From contig NZ_VFPA01000004.1 of the NCBI RefSeq assembly GCF_006716445.1, forward strand, positions 372,001-436,000: 64,000 bases of DNA. The letters are read 5' to 3'. Positions 8,071-16,488 of this stretch are shown piece after piece. The translations under genes and the position numbers were made by a program. How positions within the stretch are numbered: the stretch's first letter is position 1; every line of letters starts with the position of its first letter. A model generated the notes under the pieces. That model was given only the letters and a program-made list of their open reading frames with translations, was not told where the DNA came from and did no database searches. Origin of the DNA: Pseudonocardia kunmingensis (GTDB lineage Bacteria > Actinomycetota > Actinomycetes > Mycobacteriales > Pseudonocardiaceae).

Positions 8071-8744
8071 TCGGCGTCCTCCTGGTCGACGACCAGGCGC
8101 TCGTGCGCGCCGGGTTCCGCGCGCTGCTGCGGGCCCAGCCCGACATCGAGGTCGTCGGCGAGGCCGAGGACGGTGCCGCTGCCGTGACGGCGGCCCGCGA
8201 CACCCGCCCCGACGTCGTGCTCATGGACATCCGGATGCCGGGCCGCAACGGCCTGGACGCCACGAAGGACATCGTCGCCGACCCGCGCCTGTCGGGGGTG
8301 CGCGTGATCGTGCTGACGACGTTCGCCGAGGACGCCTACGTCTTCGACGCCATCCGCAACGGCGCGAGCGGGTTCCTGGTCAAGGACATCGAGCCGGTGG
8401 AGCTCGTGCACGCGATCCGCGTGGTGCACGGCGGGGAGGCCCTGCTGTCCCCCGTCGTCACGCGCCGGCTCATCGAGGAGTTCGCGGCGCGGGCCAAGCC
8501 GCCACAGCCGGCCAAGCAGATCACCGCGCTGCTCGACCAGCTCACCGAGCGCGAGCGCGAGGTGGTGGCGCTGGTCGCCGAGGGGCTGTCGAACGACGAG
8601 ATCGCCGAGCGCCTCGTCGTGAGCCCGGCGACGGCGAAGACGCACGTCAGCCGGGCCATGATCAAGCTGGCCGCCCGCGACCGCGCCCAGGTGGTGGTCC
8701 TCGCCTACGAGAGCGGACTGGTGCGGCCGGGCTGGACCGGTTGA
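8067..8744 (+). CDS. NarL/LuxR-type response regulator
   Basis: The 225-residue regulator has a receiver domain at residues 1-120 with phospho-acceptor Asp54 (VVLMDIRMPG), acidic pocket DD at 8-9, and switch residues in LTTFAEDAY and FLVKDI. A LuxR-type helix-turn-helix follows at about 155-205 (LTEREREVVALVAEGLSNDE, then a SPATAKTHVSR recognition helix). It starts at a GTG overlapping the kinase stop by four bases and is certainly that kinase's partner. The target genes are unknown; the downstream MHS permease is 57 bp away and could be one. Confidence 0.92.
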   Translation: MIGVLLVDDQALVRAGFRALLRAQPDIEVVGEAEDGAAAVTAARDTRPDVVLMDIRMPGRNGLDATKDIVADPRLSGVRVIVLTTFAEDAYVFDAIRNGASGFLVKDIEPVELVHAIRVVHGGEALLSPVVTRRLIEEFAARAKPPQPAKQITALLDQLTEREREVVALVAEGLSNDEIAERLVVSPATAKTHVSRAMIKLAARDRAQVVVLAYESGLVRPGWTG

Positions 8745-8801
8745 CGAGCGCTCCTGATCGCTCCATCGTGTGCGCAGCACAGCGCACGAGGAGGTGGGCG
8801 G

Positions 8802-10112
8802 GTGGACTCCGACCGGACGTCGAAGGTGGCCGCCGCGGAGGCGGGTTCCCGTCCCGACCAGTTGCGGCGGGTGGCGCTCGCGAGCGCCGTCGGCACGACG
8901 ATCGAGTGGTACGACTACTTCATCTACTCCACGGCGGCCGCGCTCGTCTTCGGCTCGCAGTTCTTCACGACCCTCGAACCGGCGTCGGCCACGCTGGCCG
9001 CGTTCGCGACGCTCGGCGTCGGGTTCCTCGCGCGTCCGATCGGCGGGATCCTGTGGGGGCACTTCGGCGACCGCGTCGGCCGCAAGGCGATGCTGATCGC
9101 GTCGTTGCTGCTGATGGGCTTCGCGACGGTCGGCGTGGGCCTGCTGCCCACCTACGACCAGATCGGCATCCTCGCCCCCGTGCTGCTGCTGGTGCTGCGC
9201 CTGCTGCAGGGCCTGTCGGCAGGCGGCGAGTGGGGTGGTGCCGCGCTGATGGCCGTGGAGCACGCGCCTGCGGGCCGCCGCGGGTTGTACGGCTCGTACT
9301 CGCAGATCGGCGTGCCCGCCGGGCTGATCCTCGCCCAGCTCGTGTTCGTGGCCGTCGGGGTGCTCGACGACGAGCAGTTCCAGAGCTGGGGCTGGCGGCT
9401 GCCGTTCCTGTTCAGCATCGTGCTCGTGGGCGTCGGCCTGTTCATCCGGCTCCGCATCGAGGAGAGCCCGGTGTTCCAGGCCCTCAAGAGCGACCAGGTG
9501 CGCGCTCGCCTGCCCATGATCGACGTGATGCGCGAGCGCCCGCGCGAGCTGGTCATCGCGTCGGTCAGCTTCATCGCGAACACCGCGATCGGCTACGTCT
9601 TCCTCGCCTACCTGCTCTCCTACGGCACGTCGGTGCTGGACGTCGACCGCACGACGATGCTGATCGTGGTGATCATCGGCAGCGTCTCGTGGCTGATCAG
9701 CATCATGGTCTCGGCCCGGTGGTCGGACAGCGTCGGGCGCAAGCCGGTGTACCTCGTCGGCTCGGTGCTGCTGGTGGTGTGGCCGGTGCCGTTCTTCCTG
9801 CTGATCGACACCCGCTCGACGGCACTGATGATCCTCTCCGTGATCGTGCTGACGATCGGGCTGGGCGCCTCCTACGGGCCGCAGTCGGCGCTCTTCGCCG
9901 AGATGTTCGACGCCCGCTACCGCTACAGCGGGGCGTCGTTCTCCTACGCGGTCGGGGCGGTGCTCGGCGGCGGCTTCGCCCCGCTGATCGCCACCTGGCT
10001 GCAGAGCACCACCGGCACGTCGCTGTCGGTGTCGGCGTACATGGTGGTGGTCGCGGTGATCAGCCTGCTCGCCGTGATGGCGATCCGGGAGACGCGCCCG
10101 GCGCGGCGGTAG
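8802..10112 (+). CDS. MFS permease of the metabolite:H+ symporter (MHS) family
   Basis: The 436-residue protein has twelve predicted membrane spans and the MHS signatures: IEWYDYFIYSTAAALVFG at the first span, GFLARPIGGILWGHFGDRVG between spans 2 and 3, and LRLLQGLSAGGEWGGAALMAVEH. Members import small organic acids or zwitterions (shikimate, ketoglutarate, proline/betaine) with protons. Its GTG start has GAGGAGG eight bases before it. The last 53 bases overlap the end of the convergent EamA gene. The substrate is not evident. Confidence 0.85.
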   Translation: MDSDRTSKVAAAEAGSRPDQLRRVALASAVGTTIEWYDYFIYSTAAALVFGSQFFTTLEPASATLAAFATLGVGFLARPIGGILWGHFGDRVGRKAMLIASLLLMGFATVGVGLLPTYDQIGILAPVLLLVLRLLQGLSAGGEWGGAALMAVEHAPAGRRGLYGSYSQIGVPAGLILAQLVFVAVGVLDDEQFQSWGWRLPFLFSIVLVGVGLFIRLRIEESPVFQALKSDQVRARLPMIDVMRERPRELVIASVSFIANTAIGYVFLAYLLSYGTSVLDVDRTTMLIVVIIGSVSWLISIMVSARWSDSVGRKPVYLVGSVLLVVWPVPFFLLIDTRSTALMILSVIVLTIGLGASYGPQSALFAEMFDARYRYSGASFSYAVGAVLGGGFAPLIATWLQSTTGTSLSVSAYMVVVAVISLLAVMAIRETRPARR

Positions 10113-10983
10113 CCGCGCCGGGGCGCATCGCCGACCGCGGCGCCGTCGCCAGCACGGAACCGGCGAGGATCAGCGCGAACGACACCAGGATCGACGCCGT
10201 GAGCGGCTCGCCGAGCACCACCACGCCCGCGGTGACCGCCACGGCCGGGTTCACGTAGGTGAACACGAGCGCCCGCGAGGGCCCGACCTCGCGGATGAGC
10301 GCGAAGAACACGAGGAACGCCACCGCCGTGCAGACGACGCCGAGGCCGGCCAGCGCGGCGAGCACCGGGCCGTCGGGAACGGCGTCGGGCCAGGTGAGGA
10401 CGGCGGGCGGGGCGTACACGAGCGCCGCGCCGCCGAGGCAGATCGCCGTCATGGGCAGCGCGGGCACGTCGGCCAGCCTGCGCGCGGCGATGATCGGCGC
10501 CGTCGCGTAGCACGCCGCCACCAGCAGCACCTCGACGATCGCCCACGGGCTCCCTCCGGACAGGGCGGGTGCGGCGAGCACGGCCACGCCCACGATCCCC
10601 ACCGCGAGACCCGCCCAGCGCGCCGCGCCCAGCCGCTCCGCGTCCCCGGTCAGCCGGCCCACCAGCACGGCGAGGATCGGGGACGCCGCGATGAGCAGCC
10701 CGGTCATCGAGCTCGTGAGGTGCCGCTCCGCGTCGGACAGCAGCCCCCAGGGCACGATGATCTCGAGCGCCGCGAAGGCGGCCAGCGGACGCCAGCGCTC
10801 CCGCAGCCATGCGGGGCGACCGGCGCGCAGGGCCAGCGGCAGCAGGACCGCGGCCCCGATGGCGGTGCGCACGAACACCAGCACCGGGACCGACACGCCC
10901 TCCACGGCCACCTTGATCATCAGGTACGGCACGCCCCAGAGCAGCCCCATCAGGGCGAACAGCACCCAACCACGACCGCTCAC
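10060..10983 (-). CDS. EamA/DMT-family exporter
   Basis: The 307-residue protein is a ten-span drug/metabolite transporter made of two EamA repeats (first ending near GVAVLAAPAL; second containing FALIREVGPSRALVFTYVNPAVAV, a typical EamA second-repeat motif). Such proteins usually export amino acids or metabolites. The GTG at 10983 has GGAGGT before it. It diverges from a MocR regulator, a very common pair in which the regulator controls the exporter. The C-terminus overlaps the convergent MHS permease gene by 53 bp; the overlapping tail (about 15 residues, Ala/Pro/Ser/Arg-rich) is beyond the conserved fold. Confidence 0.82.
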   Translation of the reverse strand: MSGRGWVLFALMGLLWGVPYLMIKVAVEGVSVPVLVFVRTAIGAAVLLPLALRAGRPAWLRERWRPLAAFAALEIIVPWGLLSDAERHLTSSMTGLLIAASPILAVLVGRLTGDAERLGAARWAGLAVGIVGVAVLAAPALSGGSPWAIVEVLLVAACYATAPIIAARRLADVPALPMTAICLGGAALVYAPPAVLTWPDAVPDGPVLAALAGLGVVCTAVAFLVFFALIREVGPSRALVFTYVNPAVAVTAGVVVLGEPLTASILVSFALILAGSVLATAPRSAMRPGAATAAPGASPGSPSRRAG

Positions 10984-11020
10984 GACCGACCTCCGCGTCC
11001 CGAACACCCTGCCCGCTCGC

Positions 11021-11048
11021 ACGCTACGAGGCCGACCGGCCCTGTGTA
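11021..11048 (-). promoter_or_regulatory. Promoter of the EamA gene
   Basis: On the minus strand TTACAC (11043-11048) and TAGCGT (11021-11026) are 16 bases apart and precede the EamA start by about 38 bases. The -35 box abuts the MocR inverted repeat. Confidence 0.4.
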
Positions 11049-11080
11049 AGGTCCAATTCCGGCCGATCCGAATGGGCCTT
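11048..11080. promoter_or_regulatory. Candidate MocR operator
   Basis: An imperfect inverted repeat has half-sites AAGGTCCAATT (11048-11058) and GAATGGGCCTT (11070-11080), matching at 8 of 11 positions. It lies between the EamA -35 box and the MocR start. MocR regulators often bind GGTCC/GGACC-type half-sites between themselves and the transporter they control. Confidence 0.4.
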
Positions 11081-11091
11081 TGGAGGTCGGC

Positions 11092-12510
11092 GTGGAGTTC
11101 CACGTGACCCTCACCGGGCGCGGCGACCGGTCCGCGCAGATCTACCGGCAGCTGCTCGCCGCCGTGCTCGACGGCCGGCTGCGGCCCGGCGAACGGCTCC
11201 CGCCCACGCGCGAGCTGGCGCGGCGCCTCGGCGTCGCGCGCGGGACGGTGTCGGTGGCCTACGACCGGCTCACCGCGGAGGGATTCCTGCAGTCGAGCGT
11301 CGGCGCGGGGACGTTCGTCGGGGAGCACACCGGCGCCCGCACGGCCGTGCGGCGCGCGCCGACGGGGACGGCGGTTCGGCCCCGCCCGGTGTGGGACGGC
11401 GTGCCGGTCACCGGCGCGGCCGCCGCGCCGCGGTACGACTTCCGGGTGGGGGCACCCGACCCCGCGCTGTTCCCGCTGCAGGCCTGGCGCCGCCTGGTGA
11501 CGCGGGAGCTGCGCCACGCGACCCTGCGCGGTTCCTACGCGGACCCGGCGGGCCACCCGCAGCTGCGGGCGGCCGTCGCCCGGCACGTCGGCGTCTCCCG
11601 TTCCGTGCGTGCGGAGGCCGGGGACGTCCTCGTCACCCAGGGCGCGCAGCAGGCGCTGGACCTCGTCGGCCGGGTCCTGGTCGAGCCCGGGACGCACGTG
11701 GCGGTGGAGGAGCCGGGCTACCCACCGGCGCGCAGGCTCTTCCGGTCGCTCGGCGCCCGCGTGACCGGCGTACCGGTCGACGACGAGGGGCTGGACGTCG
11801 CGGGCCTGCCCACCGGCGCCCGGCTGGTCTACGTCACGCCGTCGCACCAGTTCCCGCTCGGCACCCCGATGTCACTGGCCCGGCGCGCCGCCCTCCTCGA
11901 CTGGGCCGAGCGCGCCGGCGCCGTCGTGGTCGAGGACGACTACGACAGCGAGTACCGGTACGGAGGCCGCCCGCTCGAGCCGTTGCAGAGCATCGACCGC
12001 TCCGGTCGCGTGGTCTACGTCGGGTCGTTCTCGAAGACCCTCCTGCCGATGCTGCGCGTCGGGTTCCTCGTGGCGCCGGCCTCCCTGCAGCCCGCGCTCC
12101 GGGCCGCGAAGCAGCTCACCGACTGGCACGGCGACCCGGTGACCCAGGGTGCGCTGGCCGCGTTCATCGGGGAGGGACTGCTCGCGCGCCACGTCCGCAA
12201 GGCCACGCGGGAGTACGCGGCCCGCCGCACCACCCTGCTGGCAGCGCTGCGGGAGCACCTCGCCGACCGGCTCGACCCCGTCCCCTCCGCCGCGGGCCTG
12301 CACCTGTGCGCCCGGCTCGCGTCCGGGACGCACGGCGACCTCGACGACGCGCTCCGGCGCGCCCGCGACCGCGGGGTCGGCGCCGAGTCGCTCGCCGGGT
12401 ACTGCGCGGTGCGGCCGGTGCAGGACGGGCTGGTGCTCGGCCTCGGTGGGATCGCGACCGCCGACGTCGACGACGGGGTCCGCCTCCTCGCGGCCTGCCT
12501 CACCGGCTGA
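11092..12510 (+). CDS. MocR/PdxR-family regulator (GntR wHTH plus aminotransferase-like domain)
   Basis: The 472-residue protein has a GntR-type winged helix (about residues 12-78; RPGERLPPTRELARRLGVAR, then GTVSVAYDRL) joined by a linker to a class I aminotransferase-like domain (about 110-470). The PLP lysine lies in VGSFSKTLLP (Lys315), after the EDDYDSEYRYGG motif. In this family the aminotransferase fold acts as a PLP or amine sensor, not an enzyme. The start is the GTG at 11092 with GGAGG five bases before. It probably controls itself and the divergent EamA exporter. Confidence 0.88.
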   Translation: MEFHVTLTGRGDRSAQIYRQLLAAVLDGRLRPGERLPPTRELARRLGVARGTVSVAYDRLTAEGFLQSSVGAGTFVGEHTGARTAVRRAPTGTAVRPRPVWDGVPVTGAAAAPRYDFRVGAPDPALFPLQAWRRLVTRELRHATLRGSYADPAGHPQLRAAVARHVGVSRSVRAEAGDVLVTQGAQQALDLVGRVLVEPGTHVAVEEPGYPPARRLFRSLGARVTGVPVDDEGLDVAGLPTGARLVYVTPSHQFPLGTPMSLARRAALLDWAERAGAVVVEDDYDSEYRYGGRPLEPLQSIDRSGRVVYVGSFSKTLLPMLRVGFLVAPASLQPALRAAKQLTDWHGDPVTQGALAAFIGEGLLARHVRKATREYAARRTTLLAALREHLADRLDPVPSAAGLHLCARLASGTHGDLDDALRRARDRGVGAESLAGYCAVRPVQDGLVLGLGGIATADVDDGVRLLAACLTG

Positions 12511-12737
12511 CCGGACGACTCGACGTGGTCGCCCACGGCCCACCCGGGCCATCCACCGCCCGTCCCGACGACGGAGTCGTCACCTGCCGGAGCCACTGCC
12601 CACCCCGCGACCACACGTCCGGGTCGGCCCTGGGACCTGCGGTTTTCCCCTCTGCGGCAGCGTGCACACCTCGGACGTCCGCTCGTCGACGCTCCAGGAC
12701 GAGACCGAGATCGAGGAACGCGAGAAGGGAGCCGATC

Positions 12738-13493
12738 ATGGCGATCACCATCGACGACCCGGCCCGGCTCGAGGGCACGCAGGTCCGTGGCGGTGACGGC
12801 AGCAAGCTGGGCAGCGTCGAAGCCGTGTACTACGACAACGACACCGACCGCCCGGAGTGGGTCTCGGTGCGCAGCGGGCTCTTCGGCTCGCACGTGTCGA
12901 TCATGCCGTTGCGGTCCGCGGACTACGACGGGAACGAGCTGCGGGTGCCCTACGACAAGGACGCGCTGAGGTCGGCGCCGCACCACGACCCCGGGCGCGA
13001 GCTGAGCCCGCGGGACGAGGACGACCTGTTCCGCCACTACGGGATGAGCCACGACGGCGACGCGCACCGCGAGGCCCGTGGCACCGCCCGTGACGGCGAC
13101 GAGGCGATGACCCGCTCCGAGGAGCGGCTGCGCGTGGGCACCGAGACGCACGAGAGCGGCCGGGCCCGCCTGCGCAAGCGCGTGGTGACCGAGCACCAGC
13201 AGGTCGACGTGCCGGTGTCGCACGAGGAGGTGCGGGTCGAGCGGGAGCCGATCACCGACGCCAACCGCGACGCGGCGTACCGGGGACCGGAGATCACCGA
13301 GGACGAGCACGAGGTCACGCTGCACGAGGAGCGCCCGGTCGTGGGCACCGAGGCGGTGCCGGTGGAGCGGGTCCGGCTCGGGACCGAGCAGGTGCGCGAC
13401 ACCGAGCACGTGGGCCGCGACGTCCGGCACGAGGAGATCGACGTCGACGGGGACGGGACCGACGGGGACGGCACCGACCGCCGCCGTCGGTGA
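12738..13493 (+). CDS. PRC-barrel and DUF2382 (YsnF/AvaK-type) protein
   Basis: The 251-residue soluble protein has an N-terminal PRC-barrel-like domain (about residues 1-110; GTQVRGGDGSKLGSVEAVYY, then VSVRSGLFGSHVSIMPL) and a C-terminal DUF2382 domain (about 125-235; EERLRVGTETHESGRARLRK, then VPVSHEEVRVEREP). Such two-domain proteins are widespread and sometimes stress-induced in actinobacteria; the biochemical role is not known. The tail after residue 235 is Asp/Gly-rich. The ATG is preceded by GAAGGGAG. The 227 bp upstream (12511-12737) must hold its promoter; I see no clear box or repeat in it. A strong hairpin follows the stop. Confidence 0.85.
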   Translation: MAITIDDPARLEGTQVRGGDGSKLGSVEAVYYDNDTDRPEWVSVRSGLFGSHVSIMPLRSADYDGNELRVPYDKDALRSAPHHDPGRELSPRDEDDLFRHYGMSHDGDAHREARGTARDGDEAMTRSEERLRVGTETHESGRARLRKRVVTEHQQVDVPVSHEEVRVEREPITDANRDAAYRGPEITEDEHEVTLHEERPVVGTEAVPVERVRLGTEQVRDTEHVGRDVRHEEIDVDGDGTDGDGTDRRRR

Positions 13494-13504
13494 CCGGTCC
13501 CGGT

Positions 13505-13534
13505 GCGGCCCCGTCCCGAGGGGGACGGGGCCGC
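13505..13534. terminator. Bidirectional terminator hairpin
   Basis: GCGGCCCCGTCCC and GGGACGGGGCCGC form a perfect 13-bp stem with a 4-base loop (13518-13521). It starts 11 bp after the DUF2382 stop and lies 19 bp from the stop of the convergent acetyltransferase. No T-run follows, as is usual for such hairpins in high-GC actinobacteria. Confidence 0.7.
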
Positions 13535-13553
13535 GCCGGGCCGTGCGCGGGGG

Positions 13554-14165
13554 TCACGGTGGCGAGGTGTCGCGGACCAGGAACGCGACTCCCGGCAGGT
13601 CCGGCACCGCGGTCTCGCGGAAGCCGAGGCGGTCGTAGAACGCGCGTGCCCCGGTGTTGGCGCGGGCCATGGACAGGTGCACCCGCGCCACCCCGGCGGC
13701 GCGCAGCGCCCGCAGGAACTCGCCCATGAGGGCGCGCCCGTACCCGGCGCCCTGGTAGCCGGGGAGCAGGTCGATGTGCAGGTGCGCGGGGTGGTCGGCC
13801 ACCTCGGGCACGAGCATCCGCTCGGGGCGGTGCAGCACGGCCGCGAGCTCGTCGTCGGGTGTGCGCGGCGGGTGCGGCGGGCGCGGGTAGCGGCCCTCCA
13901 CGGACGGCAGCCACCCGCTGCGGAACCACGCGACGAAGGCCGCCGTGTCGGCCGTGCCGAGCACGTACCCCACGGCGCGGCCGCCGTCGTCGAGCACGAA
14001 CGCCAGCTCCGGCTCGTGGTCGACGTAGGGCAGCGCGTAGGTGGCGGGCAGCAGGCCCGGGTCGGCGTACGCGGCGCTCGCGTCGCCTCCCGCGTCACCG
14101 GTCCGGACGCAGATGTCCGCCACGTCGGGCCGGTCGCCGGGTCGGTAGGGACGGATGATCGGCAC
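13554..14165 (-). CDS. GNAT-family N-acetyltransferase
   Basis: The roughly 203-residue protein resembles the acetyltransferase family related to the OGA C-terminal domain. The acetyl-CoA loop is LLPGYQGAGYGRALMGEFL near residues 135-155, followed by the ANTGARAFYDRLGF strand-helix typical of GNAT folds. The middle has an LGTADTAAFVAWFRSGWLP segment seen in that subgroup. The acceptor substrate is unknown. I start it at GTG 14165, six bases after a TAGCGT box; the GTG at 14171 would be too close to that box. It lies 26 bp after the second MocR gene on the same strand but seems to have its own promoter. Confidence 0.8.
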   Translation of the reverse strand: MPIIRPYRPGDRPDVADICVRTGDAGGDASAAYADPGLLPATYALPYVDHEPELAFVLDDGGRAVGYVLGTADTAAFVAWFRSGWLPSVEGRYPRPPHPPRTPDDELAAVLHRPERMLVPEVADHPAHLHIDLLPGYQGAGYGRALMGEFLRALRAAGVARVHLSMARANTGARAFYDRLGFRETAVPDLPGVAFLVRDTSPP

Positions 14166-14171
14166 CCGCAC

Positions 14172-14177
14172 ACGCTA
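14172..14177 (-). promoter_or_regulatory. Leaderless -10 box of the acetyltransferase gene
   Basis: TAGCGT on the minus strand, then six bases, then GTG at 14165. It lies in the short gap after the MocR stop codon. Confidence 0.5.
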
Positions 14178-14191
14178 GTGCTGGTGCCCGC

Positions 14192-15559
14192 TCACTCCGT
14201 CCCGTCGTGCCCTCCCGCTCCCCTGCCCAGCGCGGCCAGCACGTCCAGCGCCGCGGCGAGGGCGTCGAACGGCGGTGTGGCCAGCGCGAGCCGCACGGCG
14301 TTCGGCGCGTGCCCGGCGCCGGCCGCGAACGCGGCGGCGGGCGTGACGGCGATCCCCCGCCGCGCCGCCGCCGCCACGAACGTCTCCGCGCGCCACTGCT
14401 CGGGCAGCTCCCACCAGCAGTGGTAGGCGCACGGGTCGCGGCGCACGTCGAACCCGGCGAGGCGGTGCGCCACGAGCTCCTGGCGCCGCAGGGCGTCGGC
14501 CCGCTTGTCGCGCTGGATCCGCGCCACGATCCCGTCGGCCATCCACCGGGTCGCCGCCTCGAGCGGGAGGCTCTGCGCGGTCCAGCCCCCGGCGCGGATC
14601 GCGGCCCGCACCCGCTCGTGCCGGGCAGCAGGCGGGACGAGGAACCCGAGCGTGCAGCCCGGGGCGACGCGCTTGGACAGGCTGTCGACCACCACCGTCT
14701 GCTCGGGTGCGTACCACGCGAGCGGCGGCGGGCCGTCGCGCAGGAACGCGTTGATACGGTCCTCGACCACCGGCAGGTCCCGGTCGACGAGCACCCCGGC
14801 CACCTGCTCCCGCCTGCCCGCGGACATCGTGGTGCCCAGCGGGTTGTGCAGCGTCGGTTGCACGAACAGCGCGTCGAGCCGCCCGGCCTCCCGCAGCGCG
14901 TCGGGCCGCAGGCCGTCGGCGTCCACGGGCAGCGGTACCAGGTCCACCCCGAGCCGCGCGGCGATGGTGCGGGCCACCGGGTAGGTCAGCGCCTCGACGC
15001 CGAGCCTCCCGCCCACCGGGACGAGCGCGCCGACCGCCGCGGCGATGGCCTGCCGGCCGTTGCCGGTGAACAGGACCCGATCCGGGGGCGGCGCCCAGCC
15101 GTCGCACGCGAGGACCGCGGCGGCCGCCTCGCGGGCGGCCGCGGTCCCCGTCGCCACGCCCGCGGTGAGCCCGGCGCGCAGCGCGTCGGGCCGCAGGAGC
15201 CCGGACAGCGCGGGGGCGAGCAGCTCGGCCTGCCCGTCGAGCACGGGGAAGTTCAGCTCCAGGTCCACCGTCGGGGCCTGCGGGTGCTCGGCGAGGGCCG
15301 GGCCGGGCGCGGGCGGCGCGGCGCGGACGAACGTGCCGCGACCCACCTCGCCGGCCACGAGCCCGCGCCGGCCGAGCTCGGCGTAGGCGCGCGACGCGGT
15401 GGACACGGCGATCCCGCGGTCGCGGGCGAAGCGCCGCTGCGTGGGCAACCGGTCCCCGGCCCGGAGCCGGCCCGCCGCGATGTCGGCGGCCACGGCGTCG
15501 GCCAGCGCGCGGTAGTCCTCCACGATTGCTCCGAGTTCATTGTCGCTTTGGTGCGCCAT
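14192..15559 (-). CDS. Second MocR-like regulator (GntR wHTH plus aminotransferase-like domain)
   Basis: The 455-residue protein has a GntR winged helix at about residues 12-78 (AGDRLPTQRRFARDRGIAVS, then TASRAYAELGRRGLV) and a class I aminotransferase-like domain from about 100 on. The PLP lysine is in VVDSLSKRVAPG (Lys296), and the conserved Asn-Pro of LHNPLGTTMS and VEDRINAFLRD are visible. It is divergent from an alpha/beta hydrolase gene across only 59 bp, which must hold both promoters, so that gene is the likely target. It is a different subgroup from the MocR at 11092. Confidence 0.85.
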   Translation of the reverse strand: MAHQSDNELGAIVEDYRALADAVAADIAAGRLRAGDRLPTQRRFARDRGIAVSTASRAYAELGRRGLVAGEVGRGTFVRAAPPAPGPALAEHPQAPTVDLELNFPVLDGQAELLAPALSGLLRPDALRAGLTAGVATGTAAAREAAAAVLACDGWAPPPDRVLFTGNGRQAIAAAVGALVPVGGRLGVEALTYPVARTIAARLGVDLVPLPVDADGLRPDALREAGRLDALFVQPTLHNPLGTTMSAGRREQVAGVLVDRDLPVVEDRINAFLRDGPPPLAWYAPEQTVVVDSLSKRVAPGCTLGFLVPPAARHERVRAAIRAGGWTAQSLPLEAATRWMADGIVARIQRDKRADALRRQELVAHRLAGFDVRRDPCAYHCWWELPEQWRAETFVAAAARRGIAVTPAAAFAAGAGHAPNAVRLALATPPFDALAAALDVLAALGRGAGGHDGTE

Positions 15560-15618
15560 TGATCCGAAGCTTTGTACCGCGCAGACTCGGAGCGGTCAAC
15601 CCGAGAGGAGCCGCTGAG

Positions 15619-16410
15619 ATGCGTACGATCGCGCTGGACCGGACCGTTCTGGCCTACGACGACGTCGGGCCGGACCACGGCGCGCCGCTGCTGCTGGTGC
15701 ACGGGCACCCCTTCGACCGCTCCATGTGGGCGCCGCAGCTGCGCCGCTTCGGCGGCGAGCGCCGGGTGCTCGTCCCGGACCTGCGGGGCTACGGGGCCAG
15801 TCGCGGCGCCGTCGCGGAGTGGGCGGCCTTCGCCGACGACCTCGCGGCCCTGTTGGACGGCCTGCGCGTGCCGCGCGTAGTCGTCGCCGGGCTGTCGATG
15901 GGCGGGCAGATCGCCCTGGAGCTCTGGGCCCGCCACCCGCACCGGGTCGCGGGCCTGCTCCTCGCCGACACCACCGCGGCGGGCGAGACCGCGGTGTCGC
16001 GCGCGGCCCGCCGGGACCAGGCGGCGCGGCTGCTCCGCGAGGGGATGGACCCCTACGCCGTCGACGCCCTCTACCTGATGGTCAGCCCGGATGCGCCGCC
16101 CGCCGTGGCCTCGCACGTGCTGGAGATGATGCGGGCGGCCGATCCCGCAGGCGCCGCCGCGGCCCAGCGGGCCCGGGCCGACCGGCCCGACCGGCGCCCC
16201 GACCTGGCCGGGATCACCGTGCCGACGGTCGTGGTCGTGGGCGGCGAGGACACCTACACACCGGTGGCCGACGCGCGCAGGATCGCGGACGGGGTGCCGG
16301 GTGCGGAGCTCGTGGTGGTGGACGGGGCCGCCCACCTGCCGAACCTGGAGCGCCCGGACGCGTTCGACGCCGCCGTAGCCCGCCTCCTGGACCGCGTCGA
16401 CGCCCCATGA
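15619..16410 (+). CDS. Alpha/beta-fold hydrolase
   Basis: The 263-residue protein is a classical alpha/beta hydrolase. It shows the oxyanion HGHPFDRSMW segment (residues 28-37), the nucleophile elbow GLSMGG with Ser93, an acid residue in GGEDTYTP, and the catalytic His in DGAAHLPNLE. No signal peptide is seen. AGGAG lies nine bases before the ATG. Its substrate is unknown; members near it include enol-lactone hydrolases and haloperoxidase-like esterases. It is probably controlled by the divergent MocR regulator. Confidence 0.85.
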   Translation: MRTIALDRTVLAYDDVGPDHGAPLLLVHGHPFDRSMWAPQLRRFGGERRVLVPDLRGYGASRGAVAEWAAFADDLAALLDGLRVPRVVVAGLSMGGQIALELWARHPHRVAGLLLADTTAAGETAVSRAARRDQAARLLREGMDPYAVDALYLMVSPDAPPAVASHVLEMMRAADPAGAAAAQRARADRPDRRPDLAGITVPTVVVVGGEDTYTPVADARRIADGVPGAELVVVDGAAHLPNLERPDAFDAAVARLLDRVDAP

Positions 16411-16488
16411 TCCGACGTATCGGGTGATCTTCGGGGCAGTTCTCCCGATCCGGCCCGCCGCGGCGCGGGCGCTGGCAGCATCCCGGTC

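Noticed and set aside
8770-8787. Hairpin GTGCGC-N6-GCGCAC in the leader of the MHS permease
   Set aside because: A six-base GC-only stem is expected by chance in such sequence, and nothing else supports a riboswitch or attenuator.
14166-14171. GTG at 14171 as start of the acetyltransferase
   Set aside because: It would overlap or abut the TAGCGT box; the GTG at 14165 has the normal six-base distance.
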